DNA of 6,289 bases from Syntrophomonas sp. UBA1376 (GCA_002305535.1 DBRE01000085.1:1-6289), one strand, 5' to 3'. Counted from the stretch's first letter, positions 1 through 6,205 are shown. A program made the numbers and translations. Notes: generated from the letters alone by a model not told the origin.

Positions 1-79
1 CATCATCAATCATACCTGGTACCACTCAGTGGAGACCGGCGACAGCGGAATCGAACCTTTCATGAAGCGCCTTCCACCC
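1..79 (-). repeat. 79-bp direct repeat, copy A (window-edge copy)
   Basis: This segment matches 186-264 with a constant offset of 185 bp and only two mismatches (positions 7 and 13). Positions 14-79 are identical to 199-264 over 66 bp. The unit contains the KpnI-type palindrome GGTACC and the overlapping palindrome CCACTCAGTGG (22-32). Similarity stops at position 80. It may extend left of the window, since the match runs to base 1. The strand is given as that of the neighbouring genes; the true polarity is unknown. I do not recognise the family. Both copies read as a short open frame on the minus strand ending in STEWYQV and a stop, but that may be incidental. Confidence 0.93.
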
Positions 80-118
80 GATCCAAATGTTAACTGGGCG
101 CGCGTGAAAGGATTCGAT
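50..118. repeat. Imperfect inverted repeat joining the repeat unit and its spacer
   Basis: The repeat segment at 50-62 (ATCGAACCTTTCA) is the reverse complement of spacer bases 105-118 (TGAAAGGATTCGAT), apart from one extra A at 112. This gives 13 paired bases with a single bulge. Inside it, 67-71 (GCGCC) can pair with 97-101 (GGCGC). The same spacer arm could equally pair with copy B at 235-247. It could be a hairpin or the remnant of a third, inverted and diverged copy of the repeat. Neither is proven from sequence alone. Confidence 0.5.
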
Positions 119-185
119 GGAGCAGGAGGGATGGCGAATAAGCAGCCAATCAAACATAACAGGCTATCAGTCAAGTTGGCAAGAG

Positions 186-264
186 CATCATTAATCAAAC
201 CTGGTACCACTCAGTGGAGACCGGCGACAGCGGAATCGAACCTTTCATGAAGCGCCTTCCACCC
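186..264 (-). repeat. 79-bp direct repeat, copy B (just past the DUF3866 stop)
   Basis: This is the second copy of the unit at 1-79, in the same orientation. It differs at two bases (192 and 198) and the match ends sharply at 264. Its edge lies 9 bp downstream of the DUF3866 stop codon (274-276), so the element sits in the 3' flank of the operon without disrupting a gene. The near-perfect identity over 66 bp argues for recent duplication, recent spread or conversion between copies. No transposase gene, long terminal inverted repeat or obvious target duplication is visible around it. Confidence 0.93.
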
Positions 265-273
265 AAACCCAGC

Positions 274-1374
274 TTACAGCTTTGAAATGATCCTATTTAA
301 GGCTTGGCCGGCCAAAACCTTTATCACTGCCTGGGCGGTAGCTGCCAGGGCTGCAAAAAACTCGGGATCCTCATCCACCCCACGTCCCATGGTGGTAAAT
401 TTCAACTTACTGCTGCGGTAACGTTCCAAAGCCCCGTTCTCTTCTTCAATACATACATCATGCAGCCCCAACAAGCCCTCCCGTTCGACCTGCTCCAGGA
501 TCAATCCCATCTGTTCTTCCTTAAGGTGCGGCAGGGGAAGCAAACAGCCTACCTTGCATACCCGGGACAAAACCGTTAGGGAATGGTGGCTGAGACCTTG
601 ATGGCGGGGGCGGGCATCCGCAAAACTGATACGCGGTACCGCCACCGGAAGTCCTTTTAGAGTTTCGACCGCATTGAGAATCATTCCCTGCTCCACGCCG
701 CTGAATCCCCATTTAGTGCCAGTCCCTACTATTCCCGGCCCCATACTGACAATGATCACATCCGGCTGAAAAGCTGCCCGGGCAGCCAGCAGACCTGAAT
801 AAATATTAACCGCCTCCACATCTCCGCCAAAGGCATGACCGATAGTAACTGTTCCTTGCAGGATACCCTCTTGGACAAGCCAATCAACCGTCTGGCTAAA
901 TTTGAGCGGCAGGGCGGCTCCATCCGTCATTATGTAAGCAACTTTGAGACCAACCCGATGCAGTTCCACTGCCAGAGGACCCAACATGGAATGCAGGGTA
1001 GCAGCCAGAACCGGTGTCCCTTCCAGACTATCAGCATCTTTCAGCTCCCGATGGAAGGGACTTTCTTCTTCCTCAGCACTCAACACCTTTATCTGCAAAG
1101 GAGTATAGCGCAGCTTCATGATGTGCCCACCGCTCGGCAGGTCTTTTCCCGCCCCAGACAGCCCGGTGATCACATAATGGTAGCCCCCACTGCCCAGCTT
1201 AAGGCTTTGAGCCGTGGTGTTGAGAAGTACTTGATCGCCAATGTGTACGGCACCCACCAGATCAGTGTAGACCAAGCACTTTTCTTCCTGTCCATTTACC
1301 AGCACCTTATATACCTGGATGCCCGGCCTTTCCAATAGTAGTTCTTTCAATACCCCCAGCTTGGTTTCCAGCAT
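274..1374 (-). CDS. DUF3866 family protein
   Basis: This is a 366-residue protein that I recognise as DUF3866, a family without an established function. It has no signal peptide or membrane segment, so it is probably cytoplasmic. Blocks that look conserved are GHIMKLRYTPLQ (83-94), TIGHAFGGDVEAVN (177-190), a glycine-rich MGPGIVGTGTKWGFSG (211-226), DARPRHQGLSHHS (253-265) and TTMGRGVDEDPEFF (327-340). The clustered His, Arg and Asp residues look like an active or ligand-binding site; this is inference. I chose the ATG at 1374 because GAGGTGA (1386-1380), an excellent Shine-Dalgarno match, lies 5 bases upstream. The in-frame GTG at 1383 overlaps that site and would add only three residues. 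The gene starts 5 bases after the peptidase stop and is the last of the operon visible here. In related Clostridia, as I recall, a Nudix hydrolase and xerD often follow, but they are outside this window. Confidence 0.9.
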   Translation of the reverse strand: MLETKLGVLKELLLERPGIQVYKVLVNGQEEKCLVYTDLVGAVHIGDQVLLNTTAQSLKLGSGGYHYVITGLSGAGKDLPSGGHIMKLRYTPLQIKVLSAEEEESPFHRELKDADSLEGTPVLAATLHSMLGPLAVELHRVGLKVAYIMTDGAALPLKFSQTVDWLVQEGILQGTVTIGHAFGGDVEAVNIYSGLLAARAAFQPDVIIVSMGPGIVGTGTKWGFSGVEQGMILNAVETLKGLPVAVPRISFADARPRHQGLSHHSLTVLSRVCKVGCLLPLPHLKEEQMGLILEQVEREGLLGLHDVCIEEENGALERYRSSKLKFTTMGRGVDEDPEFFAALAATAQAVIKVLAGQALNRIISKL

Positions 1375-1377
1375 AAA

Positions 1378-1388
1378 CCTCACCTCTT
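1378..1388 (-). promoter_or_regulatory. Shine-Dalgarno site that decides the DUF3866 start
   Basis: The minus-strand sequence AAGAGGTGAGG contains GAGGTGA, a seven-base match to the anti-Shine-Dalgarno end of 16S rRNA. It is 5 bases before the ATG at 1374. The GTG at 1381-1383 lies within it and so is not a likely start. The site overlaps the peptidase stop codon (1380-1382), which implies translational coupling. Confidence 0.75.
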
Positions 1389-2507
1389 GACCGGCTCAGT
1401 CGCCTGGGCTATTATCTCCAGAACCAGCTCGGCATTCTTGACCAAATCATCGATGAGAATAAATTCGCTGGTGGTGTGCACCTGTTGCATACCAATGCCC
1501 AGATTGACACAGGGAATACCCTGGCCATTTATGATACTGGCATCACTCCCGCCACCGGTACCGGTCAACACCGGTTGCAAACCGGCCCTCTTAGCTGCGT
1601 TGACCGCCGTTTGCACCACCGGCTGATCCTCATCTAATTTTAATTCCGGATAGAGGAGAGTAACCTGTACTTCAGCCCGTCCGCCTCTCTTTTCCACTTC
1701 CTCCCGGAAAGTGTTGACCAGTTTATCAGTCAAGGTATCCAGCTTGCTACGCTGGAGGCTGCGGGACTCCCCTTTTACTCGGCATACATCGGCCACGATA
1801 TTGCGGGCAGTCCCCCCGGCGATGATGCCAAAATTGCAGGTCGTTTCCTCGTCGACCCGCCCGCAGGGCATTACTGCCAGAGCCTGACTAACCAAATGGA
1901 TAGCATTCACCCCATCTTCTGGATTGATGCCGGCATGGGACGACTTACCATAAGCCACATATTCGATCTCATTCTGGCAGGGAGACTGGATGATAATATC
2001 ACCCGGAGCCCCTCCGCCATCCAGCACAAAAGCCATGGTTGCTTGCAAGAGTCGATAGTCAAAAAACTTGGAACCCTGCAGGCCTTGTTCCTCCCCTACC
2101 GTGAATAGCATTTCCACATCGGGATGGGGCAGGTTTTGCTCCTGGATGCAGTCGATCGCTTCCAGCAGAGCGGCGATACCAGCTTTGTCATCCGCTCCCA
2201 GTATAGTCTCCCCTGCGCTTTTTATGCAGGTATCGTCCACTACTGCTTTTATATCAATACCTGGTTGCACCGTATCCATATGGGCGCAGAACAATAGTGT
2301 TGAACCACCCGTTGAACCTGGCCAAGTGGCCAACAGGTTTCCGGCATCGCCGCCCAGGGCTTCACCAGCCCGATCCTCGACTACACGCAAACCTCGCTGA
2401 TGCAGAGCCTCCTTTAGGTAGTCCTTAAAACGACCTTCGCAGCCAGAAACAGAGCTTATTTCTACCATCTTCACAAACTGTTCAATTAATCTGTTGCGGT
2501 TAACCAT
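1380..2507 (-). CDS. PepT-like M20 family zinc metallopeptidase
   Basis: This 375-residue protein belongs to the M20/M25/M40 family, closest in style to the PepT-like group. The expected co-catalytic metal site is complete: H76 and D78 in AHMDTV, D106 in LGADDKAG bridging two metals, E139 (general base) and E140 in VGEEQG, D163 in VLDGGG, and H344 in VHTTSEF. KSSHAG (188-193) marks the inserted dimerisation domain, and GTGGGSDASI (316-325) is a conserved C-terminal glycine-rich loop. There is no signal peptide, so it should act in the cytoplasm, cleaving small peptides or related amides; the substrate is not evident. The ATG at 2507 has GGGAGGA about 10 bases upstream, inside the end of the MraY-like gene, whose stop is 5 bases before this start. 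The length is normal for the family. Because PepT and other M20 members share these residues, I give no gene symbol. Confidence 0.93.
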   Translation of the reverse strand: MVNRNRLIEQFVKMVEISSVSGCEGRFKDYLKEALHQRGLRVVEDRAGEALGGDAGNLLATWPGSTGGSTLLFCAHMDTVQPGIDIKAVVDDTCIKSAGETILGADDKAGIAALLEAIDCIQEQNLPHPDVEMLFTVGEEQGLQGSKFFDYRLLQATMAFVLDGGGAPGDIIIQSPCQNEIEYVAYGKSSHAGINPEDGVNAIHLVSQALAVMPCGRVDEETTCNFGIIAGGTARNIVADVCRVKGESRSLQRSKLDTLTDKLVNTFREEVEKRGGRAEVQVTLLYPELKLDEDQPVVQTAVNAAKRAGLQPVLTGTGGGSDASIINGQGIPCVNLGIGMQQVHTTSEFILIDDLVKNAELVLEIIAQATEPVKR

Positions 2508-2512
2508 GATGT

Positions 2513-3334
2513 CTAATTCCTCCCTAATTGATCAATAGCCCGTAATACTTTTACCTTTTCAATGGTTTCCGTCAAAGAGTAACGCTCCGTATACCAGTGG
2601 AATACCACTAATAAAACCAGCATAATTATTCGCGGCAGCAGCGGCAAATAGGCCGCCGCCCAGAATCCCAAGGCCAGACCCAGTACATTGGAACCGGCAT
2701 CCCCCATCATGACCCGCGCTTTTAAGTCACTGGGGAAGTAAAAAACGACTGCACCCAGTAAAGGTAGCACCAGAATCCAATCCATGGATCGCCAGGCCAA
2801 AGCCGCTATGATAGCTGCTAGCAGCAGAGTTCCCTTAACTGCCCGGCCAGGCCGCAAGTCGAGAAGGTTAATAAAATTAGTGGTCAAAGCAATCAGAAGG
2901 GTATTGACAATAATATTGCCCCAGTCTGCCGATATAAACAAAGCCAGATAGAAAGCGATCACTCCGCCCCCCAGAGCTTTCAGGCCTCCGGTAGTCAAGC
3001 GGCCATGGCGCAGGGCTCCCAGATGACCTTTGAATCCAGTAGCATCCCGGCGCCCCAGCATATCATCGATAAATCCCAAGAATGAGATAGCCATTATGCC
3101 CAGCATAAATAGCTGATCTCCTGGCACATGGTGGCCGGCCAGTTGGTACAACAAATACACCAGCAAGAGGGTCATGGCAAAAGAAACACCGGCACTTACT
3201 GGAATTTGCTCCTCCCGGTAATTAGTGCGAACCGCTCCTGTGTTTACTAACATTGGTATGAGCAGATACAGGATCAGTCCTTCAAGAACAAAGGCAGCCA
3301 GGAAACCCCCGACCGCCCAGTAAAGTTCATTCAC
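2513..3334 (-). CDS. MraY/WecA-like polyprenyl-phosphate sugar-1-phosphate transferase homologue (GT4-type membrane protein)
   Basis: This is a 273-residue, very hydrophobic protein with about nine likely membrane segments. It resembles the MraY/WecA/TagO superfamily, which moves a sugar-1-phosphate from a UDP-sugar to a polyprenyl phosphate on the cytoplasmic face. Matching landmarks are FIDD (D90-D91), the TGGLKALGG loop with K119, NFINLLD (N153, N156, D159) and MMGDAGSNVLG (D212). Departures are clear. The usual NLTDGLDG block reads NLLDLRPG, losing the second Asp, and the C-terminal His cluster is reduced to one His in FHWYTE. It is also shorter than typical members (about 320-360 residues). 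It is therefore a divergent subfamily whose substrate cannot be named. The GTG at 3334 is chosen because GGAGGA lies 7 bases upstream and GTGA overlaps the upstream stop by four bases. A GTG at 3379 would give a 49-base overlap and a polar N-terminus. Confidence 0.85.
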   Translation of the reverse strand: MNELYWAVGGFLAAFVLEGLILYLLIPMLVNTGAVRTNYREEQIPVSAGVSFAMTLLLVYLLYQLAGHHVPGDQLFMLGIMAISFLGFIDDMLGRRDATGFKGHLGALRHGRLTTGGLKALGGGVIAFYLALFISADWGNIIVNTLLIALTTNFINLLDLRPGRAVKGTLLLAAIIAALAWRSMDWILVLPLLGAVVFYFPSDLKARVMMGDAGSNVLGLALGFWAAAYLPLLPRIIMLVLLVVFHWYTERYSLTETIEKVKVLRAIDQLGRN

Positions 3335-4008
3335 AGCAGATTCCTCCACTCTCTGATCACTACTTTGATAACATCCCACAATTGTCGGCCACGATGTATA
3401 AACCCCTGCAGGTCACGGCCCGTTTCATGGTGACTCATGGTGGTAGGTACTTCCACAATTCTGAAACCATGGCGCAAAGCCCGGATAGTCATGCCCAGTT
3501 CAACTCCGTAGGACTCATTAAAAGGCAGTACCGACTGTAGCACTTGGCGAGTCATGGCCCGCTGTCCGCTTAAAGGAGCCGTTGATCGTAAATCCCCCGC
3601 TCGGCCAATTGCCCAGGCTGCCGTCTTTTTGACTAATCCGAATCCTCCCTTACGCCGGGGAGGTGGAAAAGCAGCAATAGCTAGATCAGCTTGGCCTTGC
3701 AGTATGGGTTCCAAGATAAGCCCCGCCTGGGAGGCGGAATCAGCTAGATCAGCATCTAAGAAAAGAATGATATCAGCCCCATCCAATTCGGCCACAGCCC
3801 GGTTCATAGCCCCGCCTTTTCCCACATTGTCAGGCAGGTTTAACAACTGAGCTCCAGTTTTCATGGCTTCCTCAGCTGTAGAATCTGTGGAGCCATCATT
3901 AACAACCAATATATGCTCGATCTCCGGCACCATCTGTACCGCCTTAACAGTCTGGGCAATACGCTCAGCCTCATTATAAGCCGGAATGATGGCCCAAATG
4001 CTTTTCAT
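3331..4008 (-). CDS. Family 2 glycosyltransferase (cytoplasmic GT-A fold)
   Basis: This is a 225-residue GT2 enzyme of the dolichol-phosphate-mannose-synthase-like type. Visible motifs are PAYNE (9-13) and VVNDGSTDST (35-44) for nucleotide-sugar binding, LPDNVGKGGAMNRA (58-71), the metal-binding DAD (85-87), LSGQRAM (146-152), and YGVELGMTI (167-175), whose E170 is a candidate base. The tail carries an unusual conserved-looking block, MSHHETGRDLQGFIHRGRQ (191-209). There is no membrane segment, so the enzyme must be soluble or peripheral. The ATG at 4008 directly follows the TAA of the upstream gene, and GGGAGGA inside that gene lies 9 bases upstream. The stop overlaps the GTG of the MraY-like gene by four bases. 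The pairing suggests that both act on one lipid-linked sugar pathway, but donor and acceptor are unknown. Confidence 0.93.
   Translation of the reverse strand: MKSIWAIIPAYNEAERIAQTVKAVQMVPEIEHILVVNDGSTDSTAEEAMKTGAQLLNLPDNVGKGGAMNRAVAELDGADIILFLDADLADSASQAGLILEPILQGQADLAIAAFPPPRRKGGFGLVKKTAAWAIGRAGDLRSTAPLSGQRAMTRQVLQSVLPFNESYGVELGMTIRALRHGFRIVEVPTTMSHHETGRDLQGFIHRGRQLWDVIKVVIREWRNLL
3342..3347 (-). promoter_or_regulatory. Shine-Dalgarno site that decides the GTG start of the MraY-like gene
   Basis: The minus-strand GGAGGA lies 7 bases before the GTG at 3334-3332 and inside the last codons of the GT2 gene. The GTG overlaps the GT2 stop TGA (3333-3331) as GTGA. This supports stop-start coupling between the glycosyltransferase and the membrane transferase homologue. 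Confidence 0.75.
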
Positions 4009-4908
4009 TTAAGACTGTCCTCCCAATGATTCAAATGGCACACTGGGCATAAAACGCTTAGCAGTGGGCTTGATACCATAATGGCCTGGCTCGCCTTCCA
4101 GTGCATAGACCAGGGCGATCTGGCCAAGACTCAAATCTATATTATCCACCGTGCTAATGTTATTTTCCTGATATTGCTCCATGTATGAGAAAGAAGTCTG
4201 TGATGTTTCTACCCCGAAAATTTTTAAGCTCTTCTCCAGGCAATGAGTGATCAAACCCTGATCAAAACTAGAGGCTAGAAACATATTCAGATCGTCAGTG
4301 CCACCTACTAATATTACCGCCTGGATCGGAATGTCATTGGTGCCACTTAATTTGACCAGGCCCTTATCCTGTAAAAAGGCTGCCACAGTGTCATCAGCCT
4401 GGTTGTTAATTACCGCAGCTACACTGGTAGCCACTTGATAGCGAAGAGTATTCGCATCACTGGCCGGATCCAGCTGATAGTATTCTATCAATTCTGAGCG
4501 CAAATCAGCATTCTTAAGAGTGGCCTCCTCCAACACCACCGTTTTGGAGACGATATTGGCACCGGCTATGGTGAGCGAATTCAGCATGCCCGCCGGGATA
4601 TCACTACCACCTGACACTACTACCGCCACATTCATGCCTTTTAGGCGATCCTTAACTAAGACCGGCAGCATGGCCTGGGTGTAGTTTTCATATTTGGCTA
4701 GCATATCAGTTTGAAAGATATTAGCTTCCGACAATAGTTTTTCCTGTTCTCTTAAACTAAGGAATTGTTCCTCCAGGCGATCGATCGACTTCTTCTGCTG
4801 CTCCACCAGCAAATCATCACCGACAATGGTACTGCCTATCAATATACCTGCGGCCAGAGCCAAAAACAACGCCACGATCGTAGCAATATGATATCTTAAA
4901 TCAATCAT
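4009..4908 (-). CDS. MctB/SteB-like membrane-anchored protein (often labelled copper transporter)
   Basis: This 299-residue protein has the architecture of the family named after mycobacterial MctB (Rv1698). It has a short cytoplasmic N-terminus (MIDLRYH), one membrane helix (about 8-29), a likely coiled coil (about 33-75, rich in E, K, Q and L), and a soluble extracytoplasmic domain. That domain contains MNVAVVVSGG (92-101), VILVGGTDD (198-206) and a conserved-looking tail with VDNIDLSLGQ (254-263) and EGEPGHYGIK (271-280). I see one Cys (C223), few His and no CxxC or Met-rich copper motif, and nothing like a beta-barrel, so a copper channel role is doubtful here. The partner of SteA in corynebacteria (SteB) is, to my recollection, the same family. 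The ATG at 4908 lies 17 bases after the steA stop, with AAGGGGAG overlapping that stop as its Shine-Dalgarno site. The stop abuts the GT2 start. Confidence 0.88.
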   Translation of the reverse strand: MIDLRYHIATIVALFLALAAGILIGSTIVGDDLLVEQQKKSIDRLEEQFLSLREQEKLLSEANIFQTDMLAKYENYTQAMLPVLVKDRLKGMNVAVVVSGGSDIPAGMLNSLTIAGANIVSKTVVLEEATLKNADLRSELIEYYQLDPASDANTLRYQVATSVAAVINNQADDTVAAFLQDKGLVKLSGTNDIPIQAVILVGGTDDLNMFLASSFDQGLITHCLEKSLKIFGVETSQTSFSYMEQYQENNISTVDNIDLSLGQIALVYALEGEPGHYGIKPTAKRFMPSVPFESLGGQS

Positions 4909-4925
4909 TTACTATCCACTCCCCT

Positions 4926-6047
4926 TTACATACTGAACAGCAGTTTGAGCTGCAGGGAAATTATTCGGAAAAACGGCTGGGTGGCAGGAGATATCATTAA
5001 AACAGTTATAATAGGCACCAGAGCTGCTATGAAAAGCTGAAGGAGATATTTCCTGGGCAGACTCTGCTGGTACAACTGACTGACGCCCCGGGCATCAACC
5101 AGTATAGATCCTACCTTCATACGTACCAGAAAGGTACTTCCCATGCCAGGCCGTCCCTTTTCCAAAAAATCAATCATATTGGAGTGTGTACCCACAGCCA
5201 CCAGCAAGCTGGCGCCATATTCCCAGGCCAGAACCATGGCCACATCTTCACTGGTTCCCGGCATTGGAAATATCAAAGCCGACAGTCCCATGTCTTCCAC
5301 CCGTTGCAGTCCGGGAGCGTTGCCATTTGCATAGGCATGAACCACTATTTCAGCGCCACTCTGTAAAGCTTCGTCGGAAACACTGTCCATGTCACCCACA
5401 ATAATATCTGGTTTCAGGCCAAATTCCAGGAGAGCATCAGCACCACCATCAACTCCGATCAATACCGGATCTTCTTCTTGAATGTAGGAATTGATGGCGC
5501 GCAAATCTTCTTTATAACTGCTGCCACGCACCACTATCAATACATGGCGGCCCAGTATCGGTGTCTGCAGGGGCGGAACCTCCAAGTTGCCCAGTAATAT
5601 ATCTTTTTCCTTTTTAGCATATTCCAGAGTGTTCTCTACAAAGTGATCCAGTTGGGCTTTGGCATTCTCATTGGCTTCTTTCCACTTGTGATCAACATCT
5701 TCCAGGGTCAACTGCCGCCCCTCAGTTATCTTTCGGTTACCGGAGTATACTTCCTCATCACGAACGATGAGCAAGCTTCCTTCACGCACCTCATCAAATA
5801 TTTCCTCTCCTACCTCATCCAGGATAGGAATGCCCGCCTTCAATATTTTGTAGGCACCTTTCGCTGGGTACTTACCAGTTATCGAAGCTTGAGTGTTGAT
5901 AATCATTTGAGGTCGTATGTCGATCAGTGAATTGGCTGCTACTTCATCTATATCATCATGATCAATAATGGCAATATCATTTTTACGCAGACGCTTGACC
6001 AGATTCTTGGTTCGTCGATCAAGACGTGCTCGGCCTTTAATCAACAT
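4926..6047 (-). CDS. steA: SteA-like cell-division protein with a thiamin-pyrophosphokinase-like fold
   Basis: This 373-residue protein matches the putative cytokinetic ring protein SteA (Rv1697 family). The N-terminal part (1-120) begins with basic residues and contains a region around IINTQASITGKYPAKGA (49-65). A charged, probably helical linker spans about 118-150. A thiamin-pyrophosphokinase-like domain follows, with VLIGVDGGADALLEFG (195-210), PDIIVGDMDS (213-222) and GTSEDVAM (264-271). Near the C-terminus one strong membrane helix (about 334-352) follows a basic PRKY, which leaves only a short tail. True thiamin pyrophosphokinases are shorter and soluble, so catalysis should not be assumed. 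The corynebacterial protein acts in cell separation (established there, inferred here). The ATG at 6047 has AGAGGTG 4 bases upstream, an excellent site. It is the first gene after the spo0A terminators and probably heads the operon. Confidence 0.92.
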   Translation of the reverse strand: MLIKGRARLDRRTKNLVKRLRKNDIAIIDHDDIDEVAANSLIDIRPQMIINTQASITGKYPAKGAYKILKAGIPILDEVGEEIFDEVREGSLLIVRDEEVYSGNRKITEGRQLTLEDVDHKWKEANENAKAQLDHFVENTLEYAKKEKDILLGNLEVPPLQTPILGRHVLIVVRGSSYKEDLRAINSYIQEEDPVLIGVDGGADALLEFGLKPDIIVGDMDSVSDEALQSGAEIVVHAYANGNAPGLQRVEDMGLSALIFPMPGTSEDVAMVLAWEYGASLLVAVGTHSNMIDFLEKGRPGMGSTFLVRMKVGSILVDARGVSQLYQQSLPRKYLLQLFIAALVPIITVLMISPATQPFFRIISLQLKLLFSM

Positions 6048-6080
6048 GGTTCACCTCTTTGTGGCTTCTATTGCACCGCA

Positions 6081-6112
6081 TTTATATTAACACAATGGAC
6101 ACCAAATAAAAA
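6081..6112 (-). promoter_or_regulatory. Tentative sigma-A-type promoter of the steA operon
   Basis: The minus strand between the second hairpin and steA is AT-rich. TAATAT (6089-6084), overlapping TATAAA (6086-6081), could be a -10 element. The hexamer 17 bases upstream, TTTTTA (6112-6107), is only a poor -35 match. The location, after two terminator-like hairpins and 33 or more bases before the start codon, is more persuasive than the sequence. No Spo0A box (TGTCGAA-like) or clear sigma-H element was seen. Confidence 0.3.
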
Positions 6113-6134
6113 CACGGCTGGAAACCATTGCCGC
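6104..6134 (-). terminator. Second, weaker terminator-like hairpin upstream of steA
   Basis: Read on the minus strand, CGGC-AA-TGG, loop TTT, then CCAGCCG forms a seven-base-pair stem with a two-base bulge (6133-6115). A G-U pair can extend it by one. It is followed after TG by TTTTTATTT (6112-6104). It could be a backup terminator for spo0A or, if transcription starts upstream, an attenuator for steA. The stem is short and bulged, so confidence is modest. Confidence 0.45.
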
Positions 6135-6149
6135 CAGGCTCCGCCCAAC

Positions 6150-6192
6150 AAAAAAGCCCCTTCTTCATTGGCGACCCAATAAAAAAGAGGCC
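6150..6192 (-). terminator. Strong intrinsic terminator of spo0A
   Basis: On the minus strand, GCCTCTTTTTTATTGG (6191-6176) and CCAATGAAGAAGGGGC (6171-6156) form a 16-base-pair stem, three of the pairs being G-U, around the four-base loop GTCG. Six T residues (6155-6150) follow directly. It begins 14 bases after the spo0A stop codon. There is no T-run on the other side, so it works only in the spo0A direction. Confidence 0.88.
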
Positions 6193-6205
6193 AGTAAACC
6201 GATAC

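Noticed and set aside
10..210. Minus-strand 66-codon open frame crossing the two repeats
   Set aside because: It uses a GTG inside repeat B, has no convincing Shine-Dalgarno site, and is made of repeat plus spacer. Most likely a chance frame.
199..217. T-box-like core GAGTGGTACC on the minus strand in both repeats
   Set aside because: The following CGCG part of the T-box consensus is missing, there is no terminator/antiterminator or Stem I with a specifier loop, and no downstream aminoacyl-tRNA or amino-acid gene is visible.
199..264. tRNA-like 3' end on the minus strand (GGTTCGATTCC followed by GCCGGTCTCCA)
   Set aside because: The T-stem does not close beyond two base pairs, and no matching 5' acceptor strand, D-arm or anticodon arm is found upstream. 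It may be a degraded tRNA-end resemblance or chance.
1..264. CRISPR array
   Set aside because: There are only two repeats, the unit is about 79 bp, the spacer is 106 bp, and no cas gene is present.
835..1338. Plus-strand 167-codon open frame antisense to the DUF3866 gene
   Set aside because: It is a shadow of a well-supported minus-strand gene, with no recognisable domain. Other plus-strand frames in the window were rejected for the same reason.
3335..3379. GTG at 3379 as start of the MraY-like gene
   Set aside because: It would overlap the GT2 gene by 49 bases and add 15 polar residues before the first membrane helix. The GTG at 3334 has an ideal Shine-Dalgarno site and a four-base overlap.
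4926..6047. Annotation as thiamin pyrophosphokinase
   Set aside because: Only the middle domain resembles that fold. The long N-terminal region and C-terminal membrane helix, plus the mctB-family neighbour, fit SteA instead.
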